From DASVDK01 sp036562265 [NCBI: Thermodesulfobacteriota bacterium] (GTDB lineage Bacteria; DASVDK01), in contig DATCKS010000134.1 of assembly GCA_036562265.1 (NCBI GenBank), positions 1 through 5,094 on the forward strand: DNA of 5,094 nt, written 5' to 3'. Positions 1-4,986 of the stretch are shown piece by piece. The notes under the pieces are model-generated. The model saw nothing but the letters and a program-made list of their open reading frames with translations, had not been told where the DNA came from and made no database searches. The stretch's first letter is position 1; each line of letters starts with the position of its first letter. Made by a program: the position numbers and the translations under genes.

Positions 1-320
1 CCGAGCAGGACCGTCAGCCCGAGGTACCGGCGCATGCCGGCCTGGTCGCCTCGCTCGAGCGCCGCGATCGCCAGGGCGACCGTGAGGCTGCTCGTGAGGA
101 GGATGACGGTGTTGGTGGTGCCGATCGCCAGGTTCAGGTGCTCCGCGGCCTCGCCCCACGCCGGCCGGCCGAGACGAAAGGCGACGAAGCTCGCGATGAG
201 CCCGCCGAAGATCATGATCTCCGAGGCGAGGAACCACCAGATGCCGACCTTGCCGGGCGTGAGCCCGTGGAACGACTCCTGCCTGACGGCGGCGACGGTC
301 TTGACGGCAGCGACGGTCAC
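1..320 (-). CDS. ctaE: Cytochrome c oxidase subunit III, N-terminal part (runs off window)
   Basis: Subunit III of an aa3-type heme-copper oxidase, an integral membrane subunit that carries no redox metal but stabilises proton uptake and the active site in subunit I. Only the first 106 codons are in the window; the gene continues past base 1. The GTG start at 320 is chosen because GGAGG (331-327) lies 6 nt upstream; the next GTG (333) is in another frame. Visible family marks are a first helix at about residues 27-50 with the motif GIWWFLASEIMIFGG, in which Glu34 matches the conserved carboxylate (bovine Glu90), and a second helix at about 65-88 with NTVILLTSSLT. A third helix begins near residue 99. 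The gene lies 13 bp after subunit I, so the two are surely co-transcribed. The family identity is clear; the full length cannot be judged. Confidence 0.95.
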   Translation of the reverse strand, partial: MTVAAVKTVAAVRQESFHGLTPGKVGIWWFLASEIMIFGGLIASFVAFRLGRPAWGEAAEHLNLAIGTTNTVILLTSSLTVALAIAALERGDQAGMRRYLGLTVLL

Positions 321-333
321 GTGGAGCCTCCAC
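321..333 (-). promoter_or_regulatory. Ribosome binding site of ctaE inside a perfect inverted repeat
   Basis: The whole gap between the ctaD stop and the ctaE start reads GTGGAGGCTCCAC on the minus strand. It is a 6-bp perfect inverted repeat around one base and contains the GGAGG ribosome binding site. In RNA it could form a 5-bp stem with a GGC loop that partly hides the site until ribosomes finishing ctaD open it. The repeat is seen directly; the coupling role is inferred. Confidence 0.5.
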
Positions 334-2043
334 TCACGAGCGCGCGGCCGCGACCTGGCCCTGCGGGAGCCAGTCGCGCGCCTCGCCGGGGACGCTGTAC
401 TCGTACGGGCCGCGGTGCACCACGGGCAGCGCCGGGCCCCAGTTGAGGTGGGGCGGCGGCGAGGGGATCGTCCACTCGAGCGTCGCCGCCTCCCACGGGT
501 TCGCCGGCGCCGGCTTGCCGACGAGGAGGCTCCGCACGACGTTCACCACGAACGGGATCTGGGCCAGGAGCAGGAGCACCGAGGAGACGGTGGCCAGCTC
601 GTTGATCCACTGGTGCGGCTCGAGCATCGGGAAGAACCGCGGGTCGGAGGTCCGGCGCGGCATGCCGGCGAGCCCGATGTTGTGCAGCAGGAAGAAGGTC
701 AGGTTGAAGAAGACGACCGTGAGCCAGAAGTGGATCCGGCCGAGGCGCTCCGAGAGCATCCGGCCGAACATCTTCGGGAACCAGTAGTAGATGCCGGCGA
801 ACGCGCCGAACACCACGGAGCTGAAGAGCGTGTAGTGGAAGTGCGCCACGACGAAGTAGGTTCCGCGCAGGTAGATGTCGACCGGCGCCGACCCGTTGAA
901 GATCCCGGTGAGCCCGCCGAAGATGAACATCGCGATGAAGCCGAGGGCGAAGAGCATCGGCGTCTCGAAGCTGATCGACCCGCGCCAGAGCGTCGCGATC
1001 ATGGCGAAGACGATCCAGGCGACCGGGACCGAGATCAGGATCGTGGACACGCTGAAGGGCATCGCCAGGCGCGGGTCCATGCCGCTCACGAACATGTGGT
1101 GCGCCCAGACGAGCATGGACAGCGCCACCACCGCGGCGGTCGCCCAGAGGATCCACCGGTACCCGAAGACCGGCTTGCGGGCGAAGACGGGCAGGATCTC
1201 GAGCACGAGCCCCACCGGCGGCAGGAGCAGCACGTAGACCTCGGGGTGACCGAAGAACCAGAAGAGGTGCTGCCACAGGAGCGGGTCCCCGCCCCCCTCC
1301 GGCACGTAGAAGTGCGTCCCGGCCACGCGGTCGAGCAGGAGCATCACGGCGCCGGCGACGAGCGGCCCGACCGAAAGGAGGAAGATCAGCGCGGCGGCAA
1401 GCTGCTGCCAGACGGCGAGCGGCATGCGGCCGAGCGTCATCCCCGGGGCGCGCATCGTGAGGGCGGTCGTCAGGTAGTTCACCCCGCCCATGAGGAACGC
1501 GGCGAACTCGAGCGCCTGGGCGATCAGCCAGAGGTTCAGCCCCCAGTTCGACCCGGTGAAGGCCGGCTTGCCCGATAGCGGCGGGTAGCCGGTCCACCCC
1601 GCCGAGGCGGCGCCGCCCGGGACGAAGAACGAGACGAGCAGCACGATCGACGCGAGCACGAGCACCCAGATCGAGGCCATGTTGAGCCGCGGGAAGGCCA
1701 TGTCCCGGGCGCCGATCATGAGCGGGATCAGGAAGTTGCCGAACGCACCGAGGAGGATCGGCATCGCGACGAAGAAGACCATGATCGTGCCGTGCATCGT
1801 CACGATCACGTTGTACCGGTCGGGGGTGATCACCCCGAGGCCCGGCACCTCGCTGCCCGGCCAGGCGAGCTGCCAGCGCATGGCGCCGGCGAGGAGCCCG
1901 CCGACGACCGCCCAGAAGGCGCCGACGGCGAGGTACTGCTTCGCGATGGTCTTGTGGTCGGTCGAGAAGACGTAGGTCCGCCAGAAGCCCGGCCGGTGGT
2001 CGCCGTGCTCCGCGGCCCCGCTGCTCGCGTGACGTTCGCTCAT
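334..2043 (-). CDS. ctaD: Cytochrome c oxidase subunit I (A-family heme-copper oxidase), divergent K-channel and Mg site
   Basis: Catalytic subunit of a proton-pumping oxidase reducing O2 at a heme a3-CuB centre in the cytoplasmic membrane; 569 aa, 12 expected helices. The ATG at 2043 is preferred over an in-frame ATG 13 codons upstream: it overlaps the ctaC stop (ATGA), has GGAG 8 nt upstream, and the extra N-terminus would be coding sequence of ctaC. Ligands present: His84 and His403 (low-spin heme), His401 (heme a3), His266, His315 and His316 (CuB), with Tyr270 placed for the His-Tyr cross-link in GHPEVY. The D channel is intact: Asp114, Asn103, Asn121, Asn189 and Glu268. Arg463-Arg464 (GMPRR) fit the propionate contacts. 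Odd points: a gapless alignment from the HH pair puts Val341 and Ile344 where the K channel has Thr and Lys (bovine Thr316, Lys319), and Arg393-Gly394 replace the Mg ligands His368-Asp369. Family call certain; subclass uncertain. Confidence 0.98.
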   Translation of the reverse strand: MSERHASSGAAEHGDHRPGFWRTYVFSTDHKTIAKQYLAVGAFWAVVGGLLAGAMRWQLAWPGSEVPGLGVITPDRYNVIVTMHGTIMVFFVAMPILLGAFGNFLIPLMIGARDMAFPRLNMASIWVLVLASIVLLVSFFVPGGAASAGWTGYPPLSGKPAFTGSNWGLNLWLIAQALEFAAFLMGGVNYLTTALTMRAPGMTLGRMPLAVWQQLAAALIFLLSVGPLVAGAVMLLLDRVAGTHFYVPEGGGDPLLWQHLFWFFGHPEVYVLLLPPVGLVLEILPVFARKPVFGYRWILWATAAVVALSMLVWAHHMFVSGMDPRLAMPFSVSTILISVPVAWIVFAMIATLWRGSISFETPMLFALGFIAMFIFGGLTGIFNGSAPVDIYLRGTYFVVAHFHYTLFSSVVFGAFAGIYYWFPKMFGRMLSERLGRIHFWLTVVFFNLTFFLLHNIGLAGMPRRTSDPRFFPMLEPHQWINELATVSSVLLLLAQIPFVVNVVRSLLVGKPAPANPWEAATLEWTIPSPPPHLNWGPALPVVHRGPYEYSVPGEARDWLPQGQVAAARS

Positions 2044-2747
2044 CCCTGGCTCTCCGATCGGGCCGTGGTGGCGGCCGGCCACTGCTGCCGCACCCAGGCC
2101 TCGTAGTCGTCAGGCGTGTGCACGTGGAGGCGTCCGTTCATGATCGAGTGCGCGACGCCGCAGAGCTCCGCGCAGGGAAGCTCGTACACGCCGGGCGTCG
2201 TCGCCTCGAACCAGCCGCCGGTGAGCCGTCCGGGCACGGCGTCCTGCTTGAAACGGAGGTTCGGGGCGAAGAAGCTGTGGATGACGTCCTCCGAACGGAG
2301 CAGGAGCCGCACGGTCCGGCCGACGGGGACGTGGATCTCGTTGCTGAAGCGGCGGTCGTCGGCGGTGCCGAACTCGCCGTCCGGACCCGGGTACAGGACG
2401 TCCCAGTAGAACTGCCGCCCGGTGACCTGGATCGTGAGGTCGGCCGGGGGCATCTGCCCCTTGACCTTGGCCCAGGCCGGCGCGCCCCGCCAGTCGACCC
2501 AGAGGTCGAGCGCGAGGACGACCGCGCAGGGGACCAGGATCCAGGCCATCTCCCGGAAGCGATCCCCCGTGACGTAGGCGGCGCGCCGCCCGCGGCCGCG
2601 GCGGTAGAGGACGAGGAACGCGCCGAAGACCCCCAGGCTCGCGACGAGCCAGGCGAGCGTTCCCCAGTAGATGATGGCGAAGATCGCGTCCACGTCGCCG
2701 CCGTAGGTGGACGCGTTCTTCGGGAGCCAGGCCATCCAGTCGAACAT
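2040..2747 (-). CDS. ctaC: Cytochrome c oxidase subunit II with CuA domain
   Basis: Takes electrons from cytochrome c on the outer face of the membrane and passes them through the binuclear CuA centre to subunit I. It has 235 aa. ATG 2747 is chosen because the purine-rich stretch GAGGTGAGG ends 5 nt upstream and the protein then begins MFDWMAWLPK; a farther in-frame start would add an unlikely basic leader. There is no lipobox or clear cleaved signal. Two helices are visible at about 20-47 and 67-84, followed by a cupredoxin fold. CuA ligands are complete: His157, Cys192, Glu194, Cys196, His200 and Met203. Aromatic residues Phe113-Tyr114-Trp115 fit the electron entry patch. Glu66 matches the K-channel entry glutamate (bovine subunit II Glu62). 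A loop at 120-131 (PGPDGEFGTADD) is longer than in mitochondrial subunits. No fused cytochrome c domain follows, so this is not a caa3 type. It is the first gene of the operon and overlaps ctaD by 4 bp. Confidence 0.97.
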   Translation of the reverse strand: MFDWMAWLPKNASTYGGDVDAIFAIIYWGTLAWLVASLGVFGAFLVLYRRGRGRRAAYVTGDRFREMAWILVPCAVVLALDLWVDWRGAPAWAKVKGQMPPADLTIQVTGRQFYWDVLYPGPDGEFGTADDRRFSNEIHVPVGRTVRLLLRSEDVIHSFFAPNLRFKQDAVPGRLTGGWFEATTPGVYELPCAELCGVAHSIMNGRLHVHTPDDYEAWVRQQWPAATTARSESQG

Positions 2748-2775
2748 GAACGCCTCACCTCGATACACGAGCCCG

Positions 2776-2794
2776 GACCCCCCGGGTCGCGACC
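2776..2794. repeat. GC-rich inverted repeats in the ctaC leader
   Basis: Two overlapping short inverted repeats lie 29-48 bp upstream of the ctaC start: GACCC-CCC-GGGTC (2776-2788) and the perfect 10-bp palindrome GGTCGCGACC (2785-2794). They share the GGTC segment, so in RNA they would be mutually exclusive. They could be an operator or leader structure; in DNA this GC-rich chance occurrence is also possible. Confidence 0.3.
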
Positions 2795-2818
2795 GACGAG
2801 CAACGTAGCCGCTTGAAT

Positions 2819-2830
2819 TTGTGAGCACAA
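2819..2830. promoter_or_regulatory. Possible operator, TTGTG-AG-CACAA
   Basis: Perfect 5-bp inverted repeat with a 2-bp centre, in the only AT-richer part of the divergent ctaC/regulator region and 72 bp from the ctaC start. Its A/T-ended arms stand out from the GC-rich background. It does not match the full CRP (TGTGA-N6-TCACA) or FNR (TTGAT-N4-ATCAA) consensus. On the minus strand TTGTGC (2829-2824), followed after 17 bp by TACGTT (2806-2801), could be a weak promoter for ctaC, so a protein bound here would affect ctaC transcription. The repeat is seen; its role is inferred. Confidence 0.4.
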
Positions 2831-2840
2831 TGAAGCAAAC

Positions 2841-2858
2841 GGCCCGGGTCCCTGGGCC
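2841..2858. promoter_or_regulatory. 18-bp imperfect palindrome, possible second operator
   Basis: GGCCCGGG-TC-CCTGGGCC has 8-bp arms with a single mismatch. It is centred exactly 25 bp from the centre of the TTGTG/CACAA repeat and ends 21 bp before the -10 element of the plus-strand promoter, so it covers the -35 region of the divergent regulator gene. A bound dimer here could repress that gene or act on both directions. No regulator is recognised from the sequence alone. Confidence 0.35.
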
Positions 2859-2878
2859 GAATGCGTCAAGAAGCGCGG

Positions 2879-2887
2879 TGATATACT
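2879..2887 (+). promoter_or_regulatory. Extended -10 promoter for the PAS-LuxR regulator gene
   Basis: TGATATACT matches the extended -10 form TGn-TATAAT with five of six bases in the hexamer. It is the best promoter element in the window and stands in a GC-rich setting. No good -35 box is found 16-18 bp upstream, which is usual for extended -10 promoters or activator-dependent ones. A transcript starting near 2893-2895 would have a leader of only about 27-29 nt before the GTG at 2922. Confidence 0.6.
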
Positions 2888-2921
2888 TCGGTCGCGCGCG
2901 TGACGTTCAGTGGAGGTGGCG

Positions 2922-3587
2922 GTGAGCGACGAGCTGTCCGAACTGCTCGCGAACACGGCGGACGGGGCACTGGCCGTGGACCGGGAGCAGCGAATCGTCT
3001 TCGCGAACGAGGCGGCCGAGCGGCTCCTCGGCCGCTCGGCCGGGGAGCTCGTGGGGCGCCCCTGCTACGAGGTGATGTGCGGCCGGGACGACGCGGGCCG
3101 GCTCGTCTGCCAGCCGAACTGCCCGGACATGGCCGCGGCGCGCGGCGCCGGGCTCGCGCCGACGCACGAGATCTCGGTCCGGACGAAGGCGGGGGACGAG
3201 ACCTGGCTCAGCGTCAGCAGCATCATGGTCCCGCCGAAGCGCAGGGCGCGCTTCGTGCTCGTGCACCTCTTCCGCGACATCACCGCCCAGAAGGAGATCG
3301 AGCGAGGCGTCCGGCGGCTTCTCGCGAGCCTCTCCAGGCTGCCGCTCGCACGGGGCCCCCGCCCCGCGGCACGGCCGCCCGTCGCTCCCGGCGCCGGCGA
3401 ACTGACCCGCCGCGAGCGCCAGGTCCTCGCCCTCATGGCGGCCGGGACCACGACCAAGGAGATCGCGGCCGAACTCCGCATCAGCCAGGCCACGACGCGC
3501 AACCACGTCCGGAGCATCCTCGCCAAGCTCGGCGTCCACCGGCAGGTCGAGGCGGTCGCGCTCGCGCTGCGGCACGGCCTGGTCTAG
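2922..3587 (+). CDS. One-component PAS-LuxR transcriptional regulator with a four-cysteine PAS domain
   Basis: Cytoplasmic DNA-binding regulator, 221 aa from GTG 2922. This start is chosen because GGAGG (2912-2916) lies 5 nt upstream; in-frame GTGs at 2910 and 2916 overlap that site. Residues about 5-122 form a PAS sensor (ADGALAVDREQRIVFANEAA, then FVLVHLFRDITAQ). The loop after the first PAS helices holds Cys48, Cys53, Cys63 and Cys67 (CX4CX9CX3C), a spacing that could bind a metal or Fe-S cluster or act as a thiol switch. NreB-type oxygen sensors also have four Cys in a PAS domain, with different spacing. Residues 123-157 are a Pro/Ala/Arg-rich linker. Residues 159-221 are a GerE/LuxR helix-turn-helix (LTRRERQVLALMAAG, then TTKEIAAELRISQATTRNHV). 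There is no receiver domain or kinase, so the signal is probably sensed directly. It is divergent from the oxidase operon, its likely target by position only. Confidence 0.9.
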   Translation: MSDELSELLANTADGALAVDREQRIVFANEAAERLLGRSAGELVGRPCYEVMCGRDDAGRLVCQPNCPDMAAARGAGLAPTHEISVRTKAGDETWLSVSSIMVPPKRRARFVLVHLFRDITAQKEIERGVRRLLASLSRLPLARGPRPAARPPVAPGAGELTRRERQVLALMAAGTTTKEIAAELRISQATTRNHVRSILAKLGVHRQVEAVALALRHGLV

Positions 3588-3589
3588 CC

Positions 3590-3617
3590 GGCGGCGCCGC
3601 GGCCGCACGGCGCCGCC
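3590..3617. terminator. Stem-loop between convergent genes, probable bidirectional terminator
   Basis: Perfect 10-bp arms GGCGGCGCCG and CGGCGCCGCC enclose an 8-nt loop. The structure starts 3 bp after the regulator's stop codon and ends 12 bp before the stop of the convergent small membrane protein gene. There is no T-run on either side, so it would be an unusual intrinsic terminator or a block to exonucleases. The position between two converging stops supports the call. Confidence 0.6.
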
Positions 3618-3629
3618 CGGGCGGATCGG

Positions 3630-3836
3630 TCAGGAGCGCTCCCTGTCACCCCCCTCGGCCGAGGCGATCCAGAGCATGGGGCCGACGAAGAACCCCTTGC
3701 CGACGAAGTACAGGCCGATCGCGGTGGTCAGCGCGTCGTTCCCCCGGCTGAAGCCGACCTTCGTGAGGAGCCAGATCCCCGCGAGCAGGCAGGCGGCGGA
3801 GGCCAGAGCCCCGGCGATTCTTCCCAACGTTCGCAT
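3630..3836 (-). CDS. Small two-helix membrane protein, unknown function
   Basis: A 68-aa protein starting MRTLGRIAGALASAACLLAG. The ATG at 3836 is preferred over an upstream in-frame ATG (3911) because purine-rich GGGAGGGAAGG lies just upstream and a hydrophobic segment begins at once. Two membrane segments are likely, at about 5-25 and 36-58, joined by a short polar turn (SRGND), and the tail is charged (EGGDRERS). The second segment is Gly- and aromatic-rich (GLYFVGKGFFVGPMLWIAS). I do not recognise the family. Third codon positions are almost all G or C, as in its neighbours, which supports a real gene. It is convergent with the PAS-LuxR gene and separated from the upstream gene string by a terminator-like hairpin and about 150 bp, so it is probably transcribed alone. 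No function can be assigned. Confidence 0.7.
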   Translation of the reverse strand: MRTLGRIAGALASAACLLAGIWLLTKVGFSRGNDALTTAIGLYFVGKGFFVGPMLWIASAEGGDRERS

Positions 3837-3901
3837 CGGCGACCTTCCCTCCCTGGAGTCGTCCGCGCCGCCGCGGAAAGGTCGCGCGGCGCAGAGCCCG
3901 G

Positions 3902-3930
3902 CCTCTATCACGTCGCCGCCGCGCCCGCAA
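3902..3930 (-). promoter_or_regulatory. Weak candidate promoter of the small membrane protein gene
   Basis: On the minus strand TTGCGG (3930-3925) and TAGAGG (3907-3902) are 17 bp apart, and TGA precedes the -10 as in extended -10 promoters. Each hexamer matches the sigma-70 consensus at only three of six positions. It lies 66 bp before the ATG at 3836. The spacing is right, but the match is weak. Confidence 0.25.
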
Positions 3931-3982
3931 CAGGCCGGGTCGCACGGGCGAGCCGGGGTCGCCGACCCGAACGCAAACGGGG

Positions 3983-4008
3983 ACGCCGGGCCCGGTCAGG
4001 CCCGGCGT
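3983..4008 (-). terminator. Stem-loop at the end of the three-gene string
   Basis: Perfect 10-bp arms ACGCCGGGCC and GGCCCGGCGT enclose a 6-nt loop. Read on the minus strand, the loop contains the TGA (3998-3996) that closes the out-of-frame last segment of the DUF1772-like gene. A moderately T-rich stretch (GTTTGCGTT) follows. Because the hairpin sits exactly at that stop, and not at the earlier stop at 4079, it marks the original end of the gene. Confidence 0.6.
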
Positions 4009-4381
4009 TCGCTCGACAGGGAGAAGGCCGTGAGCGCGGCGATCCACGCCAGAAGGACGATGGCGAGGCGCAGGTAGTTCAGGCCAGCGCCGCCAGGGCC
4101 GCGCCGACCCACCATCGGCGCAGCGTCCCCCGGGCTCGCCAGCCGGCCACCAGGTTCGCCGCCGCGAGGAGCGTGAGCGGCCCGGTCGTGACGAACGCCC
4201 AGAACCGGCGGCCGGTGTCCGCCTCGCGCGCCGCGGCGGCGTCCCATCGGTAACCCGTCTCCGCCGACCCGACGAGCCACTCCGGCACGATGATCCGGGC
4301 CTCGTAGAGTCCGGCGCCGAAGGTGATGCCGAGGGTGATGACGAACAGCCAGAGCAGGAGCCTGCCGCCCCATCGCGTCAC
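3996..4381 (-). pseudogene. DUF1772-like membrane protein gene, frame broken near its 3' end
   Basis: Starts at GTG 4381, which overlaps the upstream stop (GTGA) and has GGAGGAGG 7 nt upstream. The open frame gives 100 aa and stops at 4079-4081. Helix 1 is at about residues 8-31 (WLFVITLGITFGAGLYEARI), then comes RRFWAFVTTGPLTLLAAANL with helix 2 (60-80), then a short hydrophobic segment RRWWVGAALAALA and the stop. This pattern recalls four-helix DUF1772 (anthrone oxygenase-like) proteins, usually about 140-170 aa by memory. Directly after the stop, in another frame, the sequence reads LNYLRLAIVLLAWIAALTAF, a good final helix of this family with nearly all G/C third positions, ending at 3996 within a hairpin. 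The third-helix continuation is missing. I infer an internal deletion with frame loss; a one-base sequencing error or a genuine 100-aa protein are alternatives. The function of the family is poorly known. Confidence 0.6.
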
Positions 4382-4809
4382 GTCGGCTCCTCCTCCCCCT
4401 CGTTCCCGGACCGCCATCGGGCCCGCCGCCCGGCAGGCCGACGACGGGTCCCCCGAGCGTCGCCCGGGAACCGCCGCTCGACCAGGCGCCGGAGCTTCTT
4501 CACCGACAGCGCGTCCCGCCTCGCCGGGTCCTGCAGGAAGAACCAGAGCGCCTCGGCGACCTCGTTCGCGAACTGCTCCCGGCCGCCCGGGCGGCGGTAC
4601 TCGATGGCCCGGTAGAGATCCGCGGCCACCAGCTCGACCTGGTACGGCGTGATGTCGACGCGCACGTCGCCCACCGTGAAGGTCACCTCGACCTGCTGAT
4701 CCCCCCACGGCTCGGCGCGGCGATCCGCGATGGCGAACCCCGTCCCCTGGACGCGGCGCCGGATCGCCTCCTCGACCGCGAGTTGCAGCGCGTTCGGCGA
4801 GGCGGTCAC
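4378..4809 (-). CDS. Unrecognised soluble protein, 143 aa
   Basis: Starts at GTG 4809, which overlaps the previous stop (GTGA) and has GGAGG 5 nt upstream. The long open extension farther upstream is low-complexity Arg/Gly/Pro sequence and was rejected. I do not recognise the family. Visible layout: an N-terminal amphipathic helix (about 6-21, ALQLAVEEAIRRRVQ), a beta-rich part (about 38-57, VEVTFTVGDVRVDITPYQVE), helices at about 58-72 and 78-92 (the second with ALWFFLQDP), then SVKKLRRLVERRFPG, and an Arg-rich disordered stretch (117-133) ending in an acidic tail (GNEGEEEPT). There is no signal peptide or membrane segment. The acidic tail is encoded by the GAG/GAA run that also serves as ribosome binding site for the next gene. 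It is translationally coupled on both sides, so its job is probably linked to the membrane protein downstream. Confidence 0.75.
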   Translation of the reverse strand: MTASPNALQLAVEEAIRRRVQGTGFAIADRRAEPWGDQQVEVTFTVGDVRVDITPYQVELVAADLYRAIEYRRPGGREQFANEVAEALWFFLQDPARRDALSVKKLRRLVERRFPGDARGTRRRPAGRRARWRSGNEGEEEPT

Positions 4810-4973
4810 GAGCGCCTCCCGTCCGGCGCCGGCCGGGTCGCCCCCGGCGCCGGCCGCTCCGCGCCGCCGCAGAGCGGGCTCGCCGCGCGCTCCGGCAGGG
4901 CCAGGATCCTCTCCTCCGGGACGCCGGTTCTGCCGCCGACGCGAGCGGGGTCCACCCCCTCGATCCGTGCCAT
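4806..4973 (-). CDS. Small protein, 55 aa, first gene of the coupled string
   Basis: ATG 4973 has a perfect AGGAGGT ribosome binding site (4986-4980) 6 nt upstream, and the stop overlaps the next start by 4 bp. These two signals are the main reason to accept so short a gene. The protein begins MARIEGVDPARVGGRTGVPE and ends in a Pro/Ala/Arg-rich tail with a single Cys35. The first nine residues resemble the start of some carboxymuconolactone decarboxylase (AhpD-like) proteins, but nothing after them does and the CXXC motif of that family is absent. It could therefore be a remnant or an unrelated leader-like protein. There is no hydrophobic segment. Function unknown. Confidence 0.55.
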   Translation of the reverse strand: MARIEGVDPARVGGRTGVPEERILALPERAASPLCGGAERPAPGATRPAPDGRRS

Positions 4974-4979
4974 GGCACG

Positions 4980-4986
4980 ACCTCCT
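4980..4986 (-). promoter_or_regulatory. Perfect ribosome binding site AGGAGGT
   Basis: Reads AGGAGGT on the minus strand, 6 nt before ATG 4973. It is the strongest single ribosome binding site in the window and decides the start of the 55-aa gene. In the remaining bases upstream (4987-5094) I see no clear promoter and no supportable gene. Confidence 0.75.

Noticed and set aside
34-1578. 514-codon open frame on the plus strand opposite ctaD and ctaE
   Set aside because: It is antisense to two clearly real genes. The product is low-complexity Arg/Glu/His/Asp-rich, as expected from the complement of GC-rich coding sequence with G/C third positions.
317-1597. 426-codon minus-strand frame overlapping ctaD in another frame
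   Set aside because: Arg/Ala/Pro/Leu-rich shadow of ctaD with no family motifs.
2044-2082. Upstream ATG extending ctaD by 13 residues
   Set aside because: The extension would overlap ctaC coding sequence. The ATG at 2043 has its own ribosome binding site and the standard ATGA overlap.
2748-2828. Upstream ATG extending ctaC by 27 residues
   Set aside because: The added residues are polar and basic, unlike a subunit II leader, and lie across the inverted-repeat region. The start at 2747 has a good ribosome binding site.
2897-2908. 12-mer CGCGTGACGTTC repeated near 2026-2037
   Set aside because: One 12-base match is roughly what chance gives in 5 kb of GC-rich DNA. One copy lies in ctaD coding sequence and the other in the regulator leader, with no shared context.
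2138-2956. 272-codon minus-strand frame and its plus-strand counterpart 2118-2816
   Set aside because: Both are shadows of ctaC with Ser/Arg/Pro- or Arg/Glu/Val-rich low-complexity products. The first also runs across the divergent promoter region.
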